Assembly: GCA_023853785.1 (NCBI GenBank)
Contig: JAJIRX010000622.1
Span: 372,001-436,000, forward strand
Direction of reading: 5' to 3'
Length of the DNA stretch: 64,000 nt
Source: Psilocybe azurescens
Lineage: Eukaryota > Basidiomycota > Agaricomycetes > Agaricales > Agrocybaceae
The position numbers and the translations under genes were made by a program. Below the pieces are notes generated by a model. It was not told the DNA's origin and did not search any database. It saw only the letters and a program-made list of their open reading frames with translations. Positions 49,001 through 58,886 of this stretch are shown piece by piece. Each line of letters begins with the position of its first letter. The stretch's first letter is position 1.

Positions 49001-50058
49001 GAGACGAGGGAATAACATCGGTAGCATGCTGAGCTCGAACAGGGGATATAATAGACATGGAAATGGAGGAAGAAGACTCGACAGAAGGTGTATCAAGGCA
49101 GAATGAAGAAACATCCCAGTATGGATCCACCGGTCGTATTATGGGTTTGGCTGGTAGTTTTGGGGTTGGCGGAAGCCTTTCAAAGACCATTCCACGAGGA
49201 ATGTTGTCTTGTCCCAGCTGATGCCCAACATCAGAATCAAGGTCAAAAATGGGAAACTCATGCGACCGAACTTCGGACTTGCTTTTGTTAGCAGTAGTGA
49301 TAAGCAGGTTCTTAGGTTGAGGCTCTTCGGGGTTGAACCCGTAGACGCTTTCTTTAAATTCCTAGACGATATATATTGAGTCGATAGTTAATACAAGAAT
49401 ATATTTTGGGCATATACCTGCCATATCGCGTCCATGCCACGGTCAAAGATATTCTCCCAGTCATCCGGCAACGCAAACTCCTCCTCCTCCTCCTCTGTCT
49501 CTATCTGAGAAGTAACGTTCGTCTCCGCAAGTGGCACCTCAACATGATCATCATCACGGCCATCGAAGTCGGCGTCAGGGTCGCTACGGCTTTCTATGAT
49601 CCTCAAGGCGCGTCGGCTGTTGGTACTCTCCTTGGACTTGAGGAGCCTCGACCTGAAGTTCGCGACGGCATCGAAAGCACCGCTGTCTTCCTCACTGTCA
49701 GACCGATAGCCCCCGTCGTCCTCTAAGGCAGCAATGGGTCGAAGATGCGAGTTACTGAAGTGTTCGGCAGCAAGATGCTCCTGCAAAGAACGTTCATCTG
49801 GGAAAGGACCGGACGAAGCTACGCTGCCCTCCTTCAACTCTACGTCAAAGTTGGAATTGGTGGGCGTAATAGGGGGCGTGATGTCCGTCATGTACGCAGA
49901 GGCCATCGATGCGCGGGAAAGACGTTCAAAATAGTTCGCCGACGCAGATGATGATGACGAGGATGAAAAGGAGTTTGTTGACCCAGAGAATGCCTGCTTC
50001 TCGGATGGAGGGAAAAGCGTGGGGGATGGAGAACCAGGAGCCTATTAGATGTCGGCAT
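46012..50058 (-). CDS. Very large disordered Ser-rich hypothetical protein
   Basis: I join what would be called as several genes into one of about 1,150 residues, because exons link in phase across good GT-AG introns. It starts MPTSNRAPGSPSPTLFPPSE (ATG 50058). FDRGMDAIWQ joins EFKESVYGFNPEEPQPKN, then come a repeated SSISMSIISPV/SASISMSLLSPV motif and a six-His tract (about 48680). HSSPR joins GVDVTASQCAAEIEPSGVL, FIVS joins AVDKAYMADDESEIEPSGVL, and PPPIN joins LSLRSDEYLARSRANLAL. The end is SAGILRRCFNKITRSTVSAS to KFQVLF. One-base breaks are apparent at 50041-50042, 47302-47306 and 46312-46316, and at the HHIP junction near 48605. Poly-Glu occurs near 49480. No catalytic domain is visible. 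Function unknown. Confidence 0.55.
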
Positions 50059-50142
50059 TGTAGAGTGAATTTGTTATTGTAATGTAAGTTTAAGATGAAG
50101 GAGTGTGATTTTTTATGTGGTTTGGAGTCATGATAACAGAGG

Positions 50143-50150
50143 TTTATATA
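50143..50150 (-). promoter_or_regulatory. TATA box of the large disordered protein gene
   Basis: TATATAAA on the minus strand, about 85 bp upstream of the ATG at 50058. Confidence 0.4.
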
Positions 50151-51291
50151 GTCGACACTAGACCGAAATTATAGATGGTCCTAAGACATTAAGGACGTCA
50201 GCCATGAGTAGATATGGTATTGATTACGCCCTATTCGATGAGCTTAGACTGAGACGCAACAAGAGATAGTGATAACAGCGGTGCGCATTCAGCACTTTAA
50301 ATGCAAGTGACGCAAGTGACGGTTCGAGAGTCAACATGGAACTTGTCCTGTTTTTGTCGCGTCACAAAATGCTTATGTAAAGTGCGAACCCTGAATATCG
50401 TCGCGTTCACTAGACGCGACGACCGGGTTATATAAGTTAATTTTGGAGATAAAGTATAATATTTCAGCTGTATAAATGCTGTATAAACCCTGTGCTGAGG
50501 GAAAAAGATAACGTTGTCGCTTTTCGAATAGAGGACCTATGGATAGGAAAGAGGCACGTGACTCAAAGCTTAGGGAGACTAAGTGCATTGTAATTGGCTA
50601 AAATCTCCAAACTATATTCAATTCGTCTGAATTTCTGCTATGAAAAACATTAAAATTTTGTATAAAACCTTTCTCCCTGACACTGCTGAAAAAAAAACTC
50701 CCATCATTACATTAGGTTGAGGACGAGAAATTTTTAAACTCCGCAGCAACAGACTTCAAATAATCGTGAACATCGCACAGTCTTGACACAATCTCTTGTT
50801 CCCGTTATACTGGAGTCTTTCTACGAGATAGTAACCTAAGAGGTGTACCTATGCACGAGCGGGCGACACTTGGTTCAACGTCCCGGGGATTGCCGAATGT
50901 CAGCGCCAACTTGGGAGTCGATTCGTCCAAGATTCGTCTTGGAAGCAAGTAAATACAAAATGTCAAGGCGAGATTGGTACATGAATTAGACATATATCCA
51001 GATGATTGATAATTGAGTAGTACTACGTTACAAGTCGTCATTACTTGTCCTGCATCGAGAGGTTTATTGCAACTTTCTCCCGTTCCTTCTTCGTATGCCT
51101 ATTCACAACCGATTCTCGCGTAAAAATGGAATCCTCCGGACATGGGCATTGCTGCGACACGTCCTTGCAAGAATAACTCCCCAAACCATGCACCCCCTCA
51201 ACATGCTTGCGCATGTCACCACTTACACCATTCGTATGTATGCAGTGACGACAATGGTATCTGTCCAGGACATACCTCGTTCTATTTCCAT
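50151..51291. other. Intergenic region containing a degenerate TIR-element relic
   Basis: Apart from the relic at 50341-50550, nothing was recognised. Confidence 0.4.
50341..50550. mobile_element. Degenerate relative of the 56.5-kb TIR element
   Basis: Shares, in the same order, CTTATGTAA-x-TGCG, TGAAT-ATCGTCGCGT, the hairpin CGTCGCGT..ACGCGACG (50399-50421), then TTTTGG/GTATAA-type sequence and TGTG(C/T)TGAG with the interior left half of the element at 56466-57067. The outer terminal repeats are not preserved, so this is an old, partial copy. Confidence 0.5.
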
Positions 51292-52188
51292 TCAGTTTTT
51301 AGTGGAGAAAAAGTTCTCCTCAGACCCCCGAACCAGCGGACCTTCAATGGCCGTAGTAGAGACATCGTCTTCGGTCGGAGTGCGGGGAGCCTCCCAAAAT
51401 CCTGAGTGAAAAGCATGTGCGACCCAACCATCCTTCGGTCCTGTAAATTCATCTAAGGAACCGATTATGTTCAAGTCTTCCTTCAAACAGTTCTTTTGCG
51501 CAGGGGTACTTTTCCGAGGCATCTCTTTCATCTTCCGCTTCCCCTTCAATTTCTTCTTGCTCCCTTCCTCTTCCTTCACATAGTTAGTCTCGCCTGGCAC
51601 CACTGCCTCCTCCGAGTATTGAGGAACTTCCCTCGCCTTTCCTTTCCAGTTCTTTTTCTCCACAACCTCCACCGAAGCATCGGACTCGTTCCCAGACTGC
51701 TGCAAGCTTTCCTCCTCAACGAAACATCCCTCCTGCCGCTGTTGGTGATCTAAGTGCGGTGCCTCCTCATGAGCACCAGTATCCATCAGCGACCTCGCCA
51801 ATCCCCCTCTCCACGACATCATTAATATCGAAGTTGATAATAGCTCGCGCCTTCTTGCATGCCGGTTGACGGTGGACTGGGACATCACTTTCTAACTCCT
51901 CTCGCCGACGCTTTCGTGGAAACATTGGGCCAAACACTAGATTGTCCAGGTCGTTGGAGTCGTTGTAGCCTCCATGGATGTACCTGCATATTTTTTAAAA
52001 AAAAAGAAAAAATCAGCTCCGAAATTGAAACTGGATGTGTGTTAAACATACACTTGGTGTGCCCTCTCCTGGGCTGATAATGTTGGGAGGAAGACATAAT
52101 CTTCCGGGACGTCAGACACCACTAGCTGTTCTGTACTTTCGGAATGTGGCATGTCTGGATAATAGAAGTATTGGGACGGTCGGCTCAT
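51292..52188 (-). CDS. Hypothetical charged protein
   Basis: Not recognised. ATG 52188 gives MSRPSQYFYYPDMPHSESTE and VPEDYVFLPTLSAQERAHQ. One intron (donor GTATGT near 52051, acceptor TGCAG near 51983) leads to VYIHGGYNDSNDLDNLVFGP, a basic KRRREELE patch and KKARAIINFDINDVVERG. The C-terminal half is Lys/Glu-rich (KEEEGSKKKLKGKRKMKEM) and ends EENFFSTKN. The C run 51803-51807 (G run in coding sense) appears one base too long at the VVERG/LARSLMD junction. The basic segments would fit a nuclear protein. Function unknown. Confidence 0.5.
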
Positions 52189-52842
52189 GTTGATAATAGT
52201 TGTATGGAGAATGGCCAAAGAGCGTGGAATATATGGGAGGAAACGCAGAATGCCACAACATAAGCTGGGGTACTGTAGCTTATATACATCTCCCAAAGTA
52301 CACCGAGGCATTGGGAGATAATACCAATGACGGTAGTGTACAGAATTTAATGGGCAGACAATGGTGTCGAATTTGATGGTACGCTCTCCACGGCACGCGC
52401 TCTCGCTTCTTGGAACGATGATCGAGAAGCAGCGCCTTTGTCAACTCAAGAAGCCCATACTCATTCAACACCAGATTTACCCCATAAGGAAATTGAGGCC
52501 AACTTCGATGTCCTATCATTTACCGCATAAGGCCATTTATTCGTTGTTGTCAATGTCAATGGTCCTGTCATCAACTGAAATGCATGGGGGCCAGGATTCG
52601 GCCTCTTTTTCACCGTCAGCCATTATCCATTTATCGTTGAATTTCTTGGGCCCCGACCCGGTCTTATGCTTTGAGGTCCCAATATGGTCGACTATTCCGA
52701 GGTTGACAACTGGGAGGAGTCACAGATCTAACGGATGAAGGGTACTGGTCCCTATCACTTGGGAACCGAGCGTAGTTGAAACAATGGTGTACATGTACTG
52801 AGATACAGATAGGTCAAACCCGCTAGGACAACTTCGAAGAGG
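52189..52842. other. Intergenic region; TATA box for the 52188 gene
   Basis: TATATAAG on the minus strand at 52279-52286, about 95 bp before the ATG at 52188. The rest, up to the end of the arsenic gene, shows nothing recognisable. Confidence 0.4.
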
Positions 52843-54592
52843 TCAATCCCTATCTACTAAATCCTCCTCTCCTTCAAATTTAGAAAGCCAGTTTTTGATA
52901 CCCCCTTTGAGGACATATCCAGCTGATGTATGATCGCTACTCTCCTTTGTGTTGAGATAGTCTTGATACCTGAATTGACGAAGAAATGTTAGAATACAGA
53001 TCAAATAATGAATGGTAACAGTGATCGCCATACCACCCTGCACATCTAGGACCGCGCCCATTCGAGCTTTGACAATAGAATATGACCTGCTTTGTATCTT
53101 TGAATTTTTCATAGAACCTCGGAAGATCGTCAAAGAAGGTCTGCGCGTGGTAGTTGTAGCTTCCTCGGACATGGCCACCCTAGTAAAGCAGAGTGCATCG
53201 GGGTCAGAGTCATTCAGAGGTGAAGTGACGAACGTGATATACGCACAGCGTGATCATTCCTGCGGACGTCGATAACGGCAAAGTCGTGTGCAGACCGTTG
53301 TCCACGTATGAGGGCGGCTACTTCGTCGGCTGTCACAGATGACGGCGACGACTTAACTGTGGGATATGCATCCCACCAGCGTAGCAGGACGCTCGGTGGG
53401 GTAGATACTAGACTTCCTTGTTTCAAGGCAAATATCTGGTACGAGCCTAGTACGGGTGAGGCTTTTGGGTCATTTAGGAAATTCGCAATTACTCACTAGC
53501 CCATTCATTCACGTCGTATTCCGGTCTTTCGACACGCGATCCCGGCGGTGCAGGTGGACAACAGTTAGGTGTTTTATCAGTAGCCCCACCATGTTCAGAA
53601 GGCCCATAGTATACACCAAGGTCGCTCTTGTTGTCAACACACAAAACATCTGATGGATTACGATTTCAGCTCAAGTTTGAGTCCAAAAAAGAAGGCACAT
53701 ACCCGAGAACCCAGCGTCATGTAAGATGGCTTTGTATTGTTCGAGAAGTACAGCACCTGATATACATCCCACGTAAGATGCTATATCATTTTTATGTCCT
53801 CCGGAAGCTCTTTCTTTGCAACGATCTATATCGGTACAGCTCAGTAAAAGTTGCCATCAGCAATGATTTCCTCACATCGTCAAGCACGATCCTTCCACCT
53901 GGCTTCAGGATGCGGTGCACTTCTTTCAAAAGGCTAGCCTTACTCTCAAAGGACAGAAGATTGATAACACAATTAGACAGAATACAGTCCACAGAATCGG
54001 ATTCGATTGGAAGAGGCTCCGTTAAGGAAGCTTGCACGAAAGCGACGTGGGGAGGTTTGAGTCCCTTCTGAGCGGCATTCTTGCGTGCTAGATTTATCAT
54101 ATCCTGTATAGGGTTTTATTGAATGACAATTCGTAAGAAATGTGAGCACTTACCTGTGACATATCGAGGCCGATTGCCTTCCCTGTCGGTCCTGCCTTAG
54201 CTGCGGCAAGAAAAACATCGATCCCACCTCCGGATCCAAGATCGACTACTGTTTCTCCCTGTGTTTTGTGAGATTGGATACCACTGTATATTTGCTAGCT
54301 AGGGTGCTCACCTCTTTAATACTCGCGGTAGCAACTGGATTACCACAACTCAATCCCATATGGGCGTTCTCTGGAACTGAACGTAGTTGTTCTTCGGTAT
54401 AACCAAAAGCCGCAGCAACATTGTTAGCATCTATGGATATAATCTGAGAGAAGCAATGTTCAAAATATAGGAAGCAGACTCACATGCCGCCGGGACTCCT
54501 TCTCTTGCACGAACACTGTACGCGGCATTGACGATCTCAAGCATATCCAAGTTTTCACTCAGATTTTCCCGTGAAGTGATCTTGTTTTCCAT
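52843..54592 (-). CDS. Arsenite S-adenosylmethyltransferase fused to a C-terminal rhodanese/Cdc25-type domain
   Basis: About 430 residues. The N-terminal 285 are an ArsM/AS3MT arsenite methyltransferase, using S-adenosylmethionine to methylate As(III): SAM site [33 protein letters not shown], and the three As-binding cysteines in [17 protein letters not shown] and YVGCISGAV, then [20 protein letters not shown]. After [14 protein letters not shown] an in-phase 51-nt intron (GTGAGT at about 53496, acceptor CTAG) leads to a single rhodanese/Cdc25-like domain: [40 protein letters not shown], the active-site loop [12 protein letters not shown] (C-x5-R) and [12 protein letters not shown], ending DLVDRD. 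Acr2-type arsenate reductases share this fold, so As(V) reduction is possible but unproven. The rhodanese exon has no early in-frame ATG, which supports fusion. If the junction intron were retained, the methyltransferase would stop after WASE. No frame breaks were seen. Confidence 0.82.
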
Positions 54593-55030
54593 TGAGAAAT
54601 GTCAGAAGTTTCTCGTTAATGTCGGAAATTGTCGATTAAACGGTGGATTTAAGGAAAGAATGACTGGATGGTGTGTGCATGTGAAGTTAGTAATGCAATT
54701 TCAAAGTCGTAATCAAATTCGCCAATTGCCGCGACTCAGTTAGTCATCATTTTCAACCGGGTATAATATTGCGGTCTTTATTCTTTTTTTGGTCGTGGGT
54801 GAACGACTTCAGAAGCGACTGGACAGCTCGTAGTCTTAACGACGTAAGGATAATACAAAGCAACATCAGACAGGAATAACTACGTTATTGTTCATTCAGT
54901 GGCGTAAAAATAGAATGTTGGACACATACTTCACAATTTACTAAATCACAAATGACTTGATTAAGCGCTCGTTGTTACTCTCAGCAACGGTTGCTTTGTG
55001 TGCAAAGAGGTAAAGAATAAGGGTTTTCAG
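54593..55030. other. Bidirectional promoter region
   Basis: Between the divergent arsenic gene and the DUF6699-type gene. No distinct metal-response motif could be identified. Confidence 0.4.
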
Positions 55031-55037
55031 TATATAA
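55031..55037 (+). promoter_or_regulatory. TATA box of the DUF6699-type gene
   Basis: TATATAA about 64 bp upstream of the ATG at 55101. Confidence 0.45.
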
Positions 55038-55100
55038 CACATTAGTTTCGACACTGGAGAAATAACAACAATACTGCTTTCGTCCTCGACTCTTACCGAA

Positions 55101-56105
55101 ATGCCAATCGTGACACCAATGTATAGCTCACCCTATACAGTTACTAGTGGGTCATACCGGAATATGCCCCGCCCTACTTGCCGGTCTCGTCAGCAGCAGA
55201 TGCCGACGCCAGAATATGGCTCTAACTGGGCAAAAACCGTGTATGCTCCAGATAAACCAGGTAGACAAGGTTTTTCAAATTGCCATCTCTGAAATCTTTT
55301 CTAACTTCGTACTTGTGTCGATAGAGAAAACGCGGAAACGCGATCATGTCAAAAAGAAAGGGTCAATATGGAATTGCTTCACCCCCCTCCCCCCCTAAGC
55401 AGTCCGCCGTACCATATTCTCCGGGACGAGTTTAGTCAGAAGTCGGATTCAGACTCCTCGTCTGGGTCGTACATACCATCTCCTCAGGCCTATGAAACGT
55501 CACAAAACAGGCCTTTGCCAGTGATAACTCCTGGTCAAGAGTATACTACTCTCAATAATCACAAATCGCCTACTTCTCTTGGACGTCAGCCTAACCACGA
55601 CCTCGAAAAGCTGTTCATTGAAGAAAATCTTACCAGTGGCAAGATGTTATGGGACTTACGCACTGACTCGAGCACCGCCAGAGTCAGAGACTCAGATATG
55701 TCCTATTACCCGTCTTTCGAACTCCCAGCACTCCCGCGGCACATTAAAGTTGCAATGATAGATTTCGACCAACGCGAGTTAGCCTGGCTCACAAAAGCAT
55801 GGGGACCAATTATTGTGAATAACCAATACGGTCCTATCAGCCTAGGAGATGTACTAGACGCAATAAGCTCTTATTTTATCCAACCACTTACTGAGGCAGA
55901 TCACAAAAGATTCATCACAACTTCGAAAGCACAAGAGCGTATTTCAAGATCGTGGAAGAAAAGACACCCGACAGCAGGTTTTGCACGACCGATACACAGA
56001 ACATATCGACGATTTGATATGCTTCCTAGTTTGTTCGAGTTCCATAAACTAAGCGTCCAATGGACCTCTATGTGGGCATGCCATCTTTCGCTTACTCTTT
56101 GTTGA
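55101..56105 (+). CDS. DUF6699-type protein
   Basis: ATG 55101 (MPIVTPMYSSPYTVTSGSYR) leads through one intron (donor GTAGAC at 55261, acceptor GATAG) to EKTRKRDHVKKKGSIWNC. After a C-rich stretch come a disordered Ser/Pro region and a conserved C-terminal block: MLWDLRTDSSTARVRDSDM, ELAWLTKAWGPIIVNNQYGP, ISLGDVLDAISSYFIQPLTE. This WDLR, G-x-T/S-x-GDVLDAI and PLTE pattern matches the uncharacterised, agaricomycete-expanded DUF6699 family as I remember it. The seven-C run at 55389-55395 needs one more base to join the two halves (FTPLPPLSSPPYHILRDEF). Molecular function is unknown. Confidence 0.6.
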
Positions 56106-56465
56106 GTCTTTTGGTCGGATTTTACGTCAATGTATTTCGATTTTCATCCGTTTGCTCTGTATTTTACTGAAAAATATCTGTTAATAAAACTACTGGTTTC
56201 TCCATTATTACAAGAAACCTCGTCGAGTGCCTCGCCATACTAAAGAGTAGCTTGCAACGTCACGCGCCGGTCTGTCAAACCAGTCGAGACTCGAAAGAGA
56301 TAGTTAGATTTGAACTCTCTGCAAGGCCTTGCGAACATGCTATAAGCCTCGGACAGTCCCTTACTGAGAGTATTAGCCATGGCTGTTCAAAGAGATACAA
56401 CCATATTTAGGCAGGAATATTGAATAATTGTTAGCATGTATGAATACTCCGAGAGGGGATTCATA
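56106..56465. other. 3' flank of the DUF6699-type gene, nothing recognised
   Basis: Spacer up to the left end of the TIR element. Confidence 0.4.
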
Positions 56466-57067
56466 GTCTCTCCTAGACAGACTTCGATATATGTGATGTA
56501 CATTCGTATCACGATATATGAAAGGGAATTCACTAATTGACTAGTCCTTTTTTACGACACCGTCCGAACCGTGTCAGGAAGTTCTTATGTAATCTGCGGA
56601 GCTTGAATTATCGTCGCGTCTAGTAGACGCGACAACGCAGATAATTCGAGCCTTTTGAAAGGTATAACACATTTATTTGACTCAAATAATAGATGATTTA
56701 AATTTTGTGTTGAGAGCAGGAGTTTTGCGGCAGCTTTCATTCCGGTGCAGACTGAGCAGAAAGTCGCTTACATAATCTTTTGACTTTGCCTTGAGCCGGA
56801 CGCATGGGTGTCCAGCACTTCCACATCTCTTTGAAAGCTCTCAAAATTTTGCATGAATGTTGATTGAAACCTTCTAAAAGTTCTCTCTCAAAATTGTCTT
56901 TATAAATTTTCTCCTTGTCAAGCAAAGTGCGCGCGATCCTATTTTCAAAGTCCGAAGATTATATAACAACTTTCTGACTACGGTTCGGAGGGCGTGGTAA
57001 AAAACAGACTTCATATATCGTGGGCCGTAGGGTACATCACATATATCGAAGTCTGTCTAGGAGAGAC
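56466..57067. mobile_element. 602-bp non-autonomous element with long terminal inverted repeats and TA flanks
   Basis: The left end GTCTCTCCTAGACAGACTTC (from 56466) and its continuation GATATATGTGATGTAC are found inverted at the right end (to 57067). Inverted similarity continues about 150 bp into each arm (CCGAACCGT, AGTCAG/GTCAGG, AAGTT-TTAT-TAATCT-CGGA). TA dinucleotides flank both ends (56464-56465, 57068-57069). The interior carries a perfect hairpin, GTCGCGTCTA-G-TAGACGCGAC (56613-56633). No transposase is encoded. This is a MITE-like element, different in sequence from the one at 14277. Confidence 0.75.
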
Positions 57068-57254
57068 TACCAATTGACGCCACTGGACGCCCACCGTGTT
57101 TGCCATCTGCGTGGCTACATAACATCAACAGTGGCATAGTATCCATGGTCTATAGAGTAGAAGACAGTGTGCCGTTCCGATATACTCACTGCTACTTTGA
57201 TAAACCAGTCTATTCTTTAGTATATACCCCCGCTGTTGTTTTTTTCAGAATAAA

Positions 57255-58045
57255 TTGAACCCCGAGTGTAGACATAATCGCGAACCTTCAGCTTGTACTA
57301 CAATATCAGTGGCCAAAATTCCTCTCATCATTATATTGACATACACGTTCAACATGGTATATACACCTCCAAATTCCCCTCCTTCAAAGGAAGAGCTAGT
57401 AGAAACCAGCAAGGTAGATATGATCAATGGAAGAAGCTTTGTACTCAAGACCTCGCTGGTATGAATACTGTTCACATTCTCATTATTTATACGCTCATTG
57501 AAATGCAGCCGGGACAAGCCTCCATTCTGCCGCTGAGATCTCCAAAATAATTGCTGGAATTTATCCGTCGTCACTGGTATCGAAAACGATATTTTCCATC
57601 GTCTAATTTGAAGGAAAAGACCCAAGTGCACTACGGCTGCATCTTCCTAGCTATTTGGCCGTCTTCTTCTGGATATGTGGTGCTGCGATGAGAATACGCA
57701 ACTATCAATATTTAGGTCCTTTCTCCAAGGCCAATATCAGCATTCAGAAAGAACATCGACTCGTGTCAACCGGCATTAATGCTTACATCCGACATCACCT
57801 GGACTACCTATAGCGGTGTTCTTCTTGCTGATATTGGATGGGCGCTGTATTACGGCACAATATGATCGTAGGTCAGAGAGATTGGGTATCTGGAATCAGT
57901 TGGCGGAAGAGCGACGCTGGTAATATTTGCTACATTTTCCCACCTATATCGGCCTTCTCCAGAATATCAAACGAAGACAAGCCATTGTGGACCGAGTTTG
58001 GAAAGAAGCGAGATGAGTGGTCTGAAAAGTACCTTATCGCCTGAT
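57255..58045 (+). pseudogene. Decayed isoprenylcysteine carboxyl methyltransferase (ICMT)-like gene
   Basis: ICMT-family enzymes are multi-pass ER proteins that methylate prenylated cysteines. Recognisable pieces in order: SVAKIPLIIILTYTFNMVYT then PPNSPPSKEELVETSKVDM, an intron near 57460-57508, GTSLHSAAEISKIIAGIYPS, YLAVFFWICGAAMRIRNYQY, the family core QKEHRLVSTGINAYIRH, GVLLADIGWALYYGT, MIVGQRDWVSG, and the C-terminal NEDKPLWTEFGKKRDEWSEK. Lesions: no ATG before SVAK (ATA at the expected place), a TAA in place of a residue after FSIV (about 57604), and frame changes near 57800 and 57855. These include substitutions, not only homopolymer slips, so I call it a pseudogene. A TIR element ends about 190 bp upstream. 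Confidence 0.6.
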
Positions 58046-58886
58046 CCATGGGGTCTATTGGAATATCAATAGTAGCATTGTTCCAACGCTGCATACATAT
58101 TTAACATTGTAATGGAATTGGAGCGACTTCACTCGCAAGGTTCTAATAACCTAGGTCACATGATAGTCGGAGTTTCATGTCGGAGTCATAACATTCTTTT
58201 TCCAACCTGAAAGAAAAAAGTTCCCATGTTGATCTTTGTCCACTACCACGCACGACGACCGCGAAACTGTGAGTTTTTTTCTTCTCGACCTTGGTTTTGT
58301 GTTCTTTCTGTTTCCATACATGACGATTTCAAACCGAAAGCTTTAGGAAGTGCCGTCTGAAGGGCCCCTTCGGGAGAGACCCAAGTCGAAACCCGGTTCT
58401 CTGATTTTTCCATCCTTTTTATTCCTTTCTTTGTCCGTGTGACATTGTTTTTATGGGCGGCCTTGCTTACAATTCTCTCACACAGTCTGTACATCACGGT
58501 GTTTTATGAGAATCCTTTTCGACATATTGCCAGCCGCCAGCAACGACTCGGACCGACTCCTACCCTCGTATCTGTCAACGTGCGTATGATGAGATGGAAC
58601 GTGTGCTGATGTTGGGATCGGAATCATCCCCGATTGCATAGATTCTCCGGTCTGTTTGTCGTATTTTTCTTTATGAACGCCTCTATGTTGTAAAGTACCC
58701 CAATCGATGTCGTATCCTTCAATACCTATGCATTGTATTGGTGCATTTTCCGGATGGTGTTTCTAAATATGTGTGTGAGCGGGGAGGAACGGTTCCAGCG
58801 TTGGTAACCACTCCATTTCCTCTTAAAGCGTGGCTACTCCACTATTTTTGACCTTCGAACGATCTTAATCCTCAACCACCACCATC
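58046..58886. other. Intergenic region, nothing recognised
   Basis: Promoter and 5' leader of the transketolase-family gene. Nothing else was seen. Confidence 0.4.

Noticed and set aside
48006..49190. Separate minus-strand genes at 48006-48503 and 48585-49190
   Set aside because: Their ends coincide with good splice donors and the open frames continue in phase from neighbouring exons, so they were merged into the 46012-50058 gene.
52843..53500. Rhodanese domain as a separate gene downstream of the arsenite methyltransferase
   Set aside because: No in-frame ATG before its conserved start, and the shared exon carries the last residues of the methyltransferase. Kept as the alternative in the finding.
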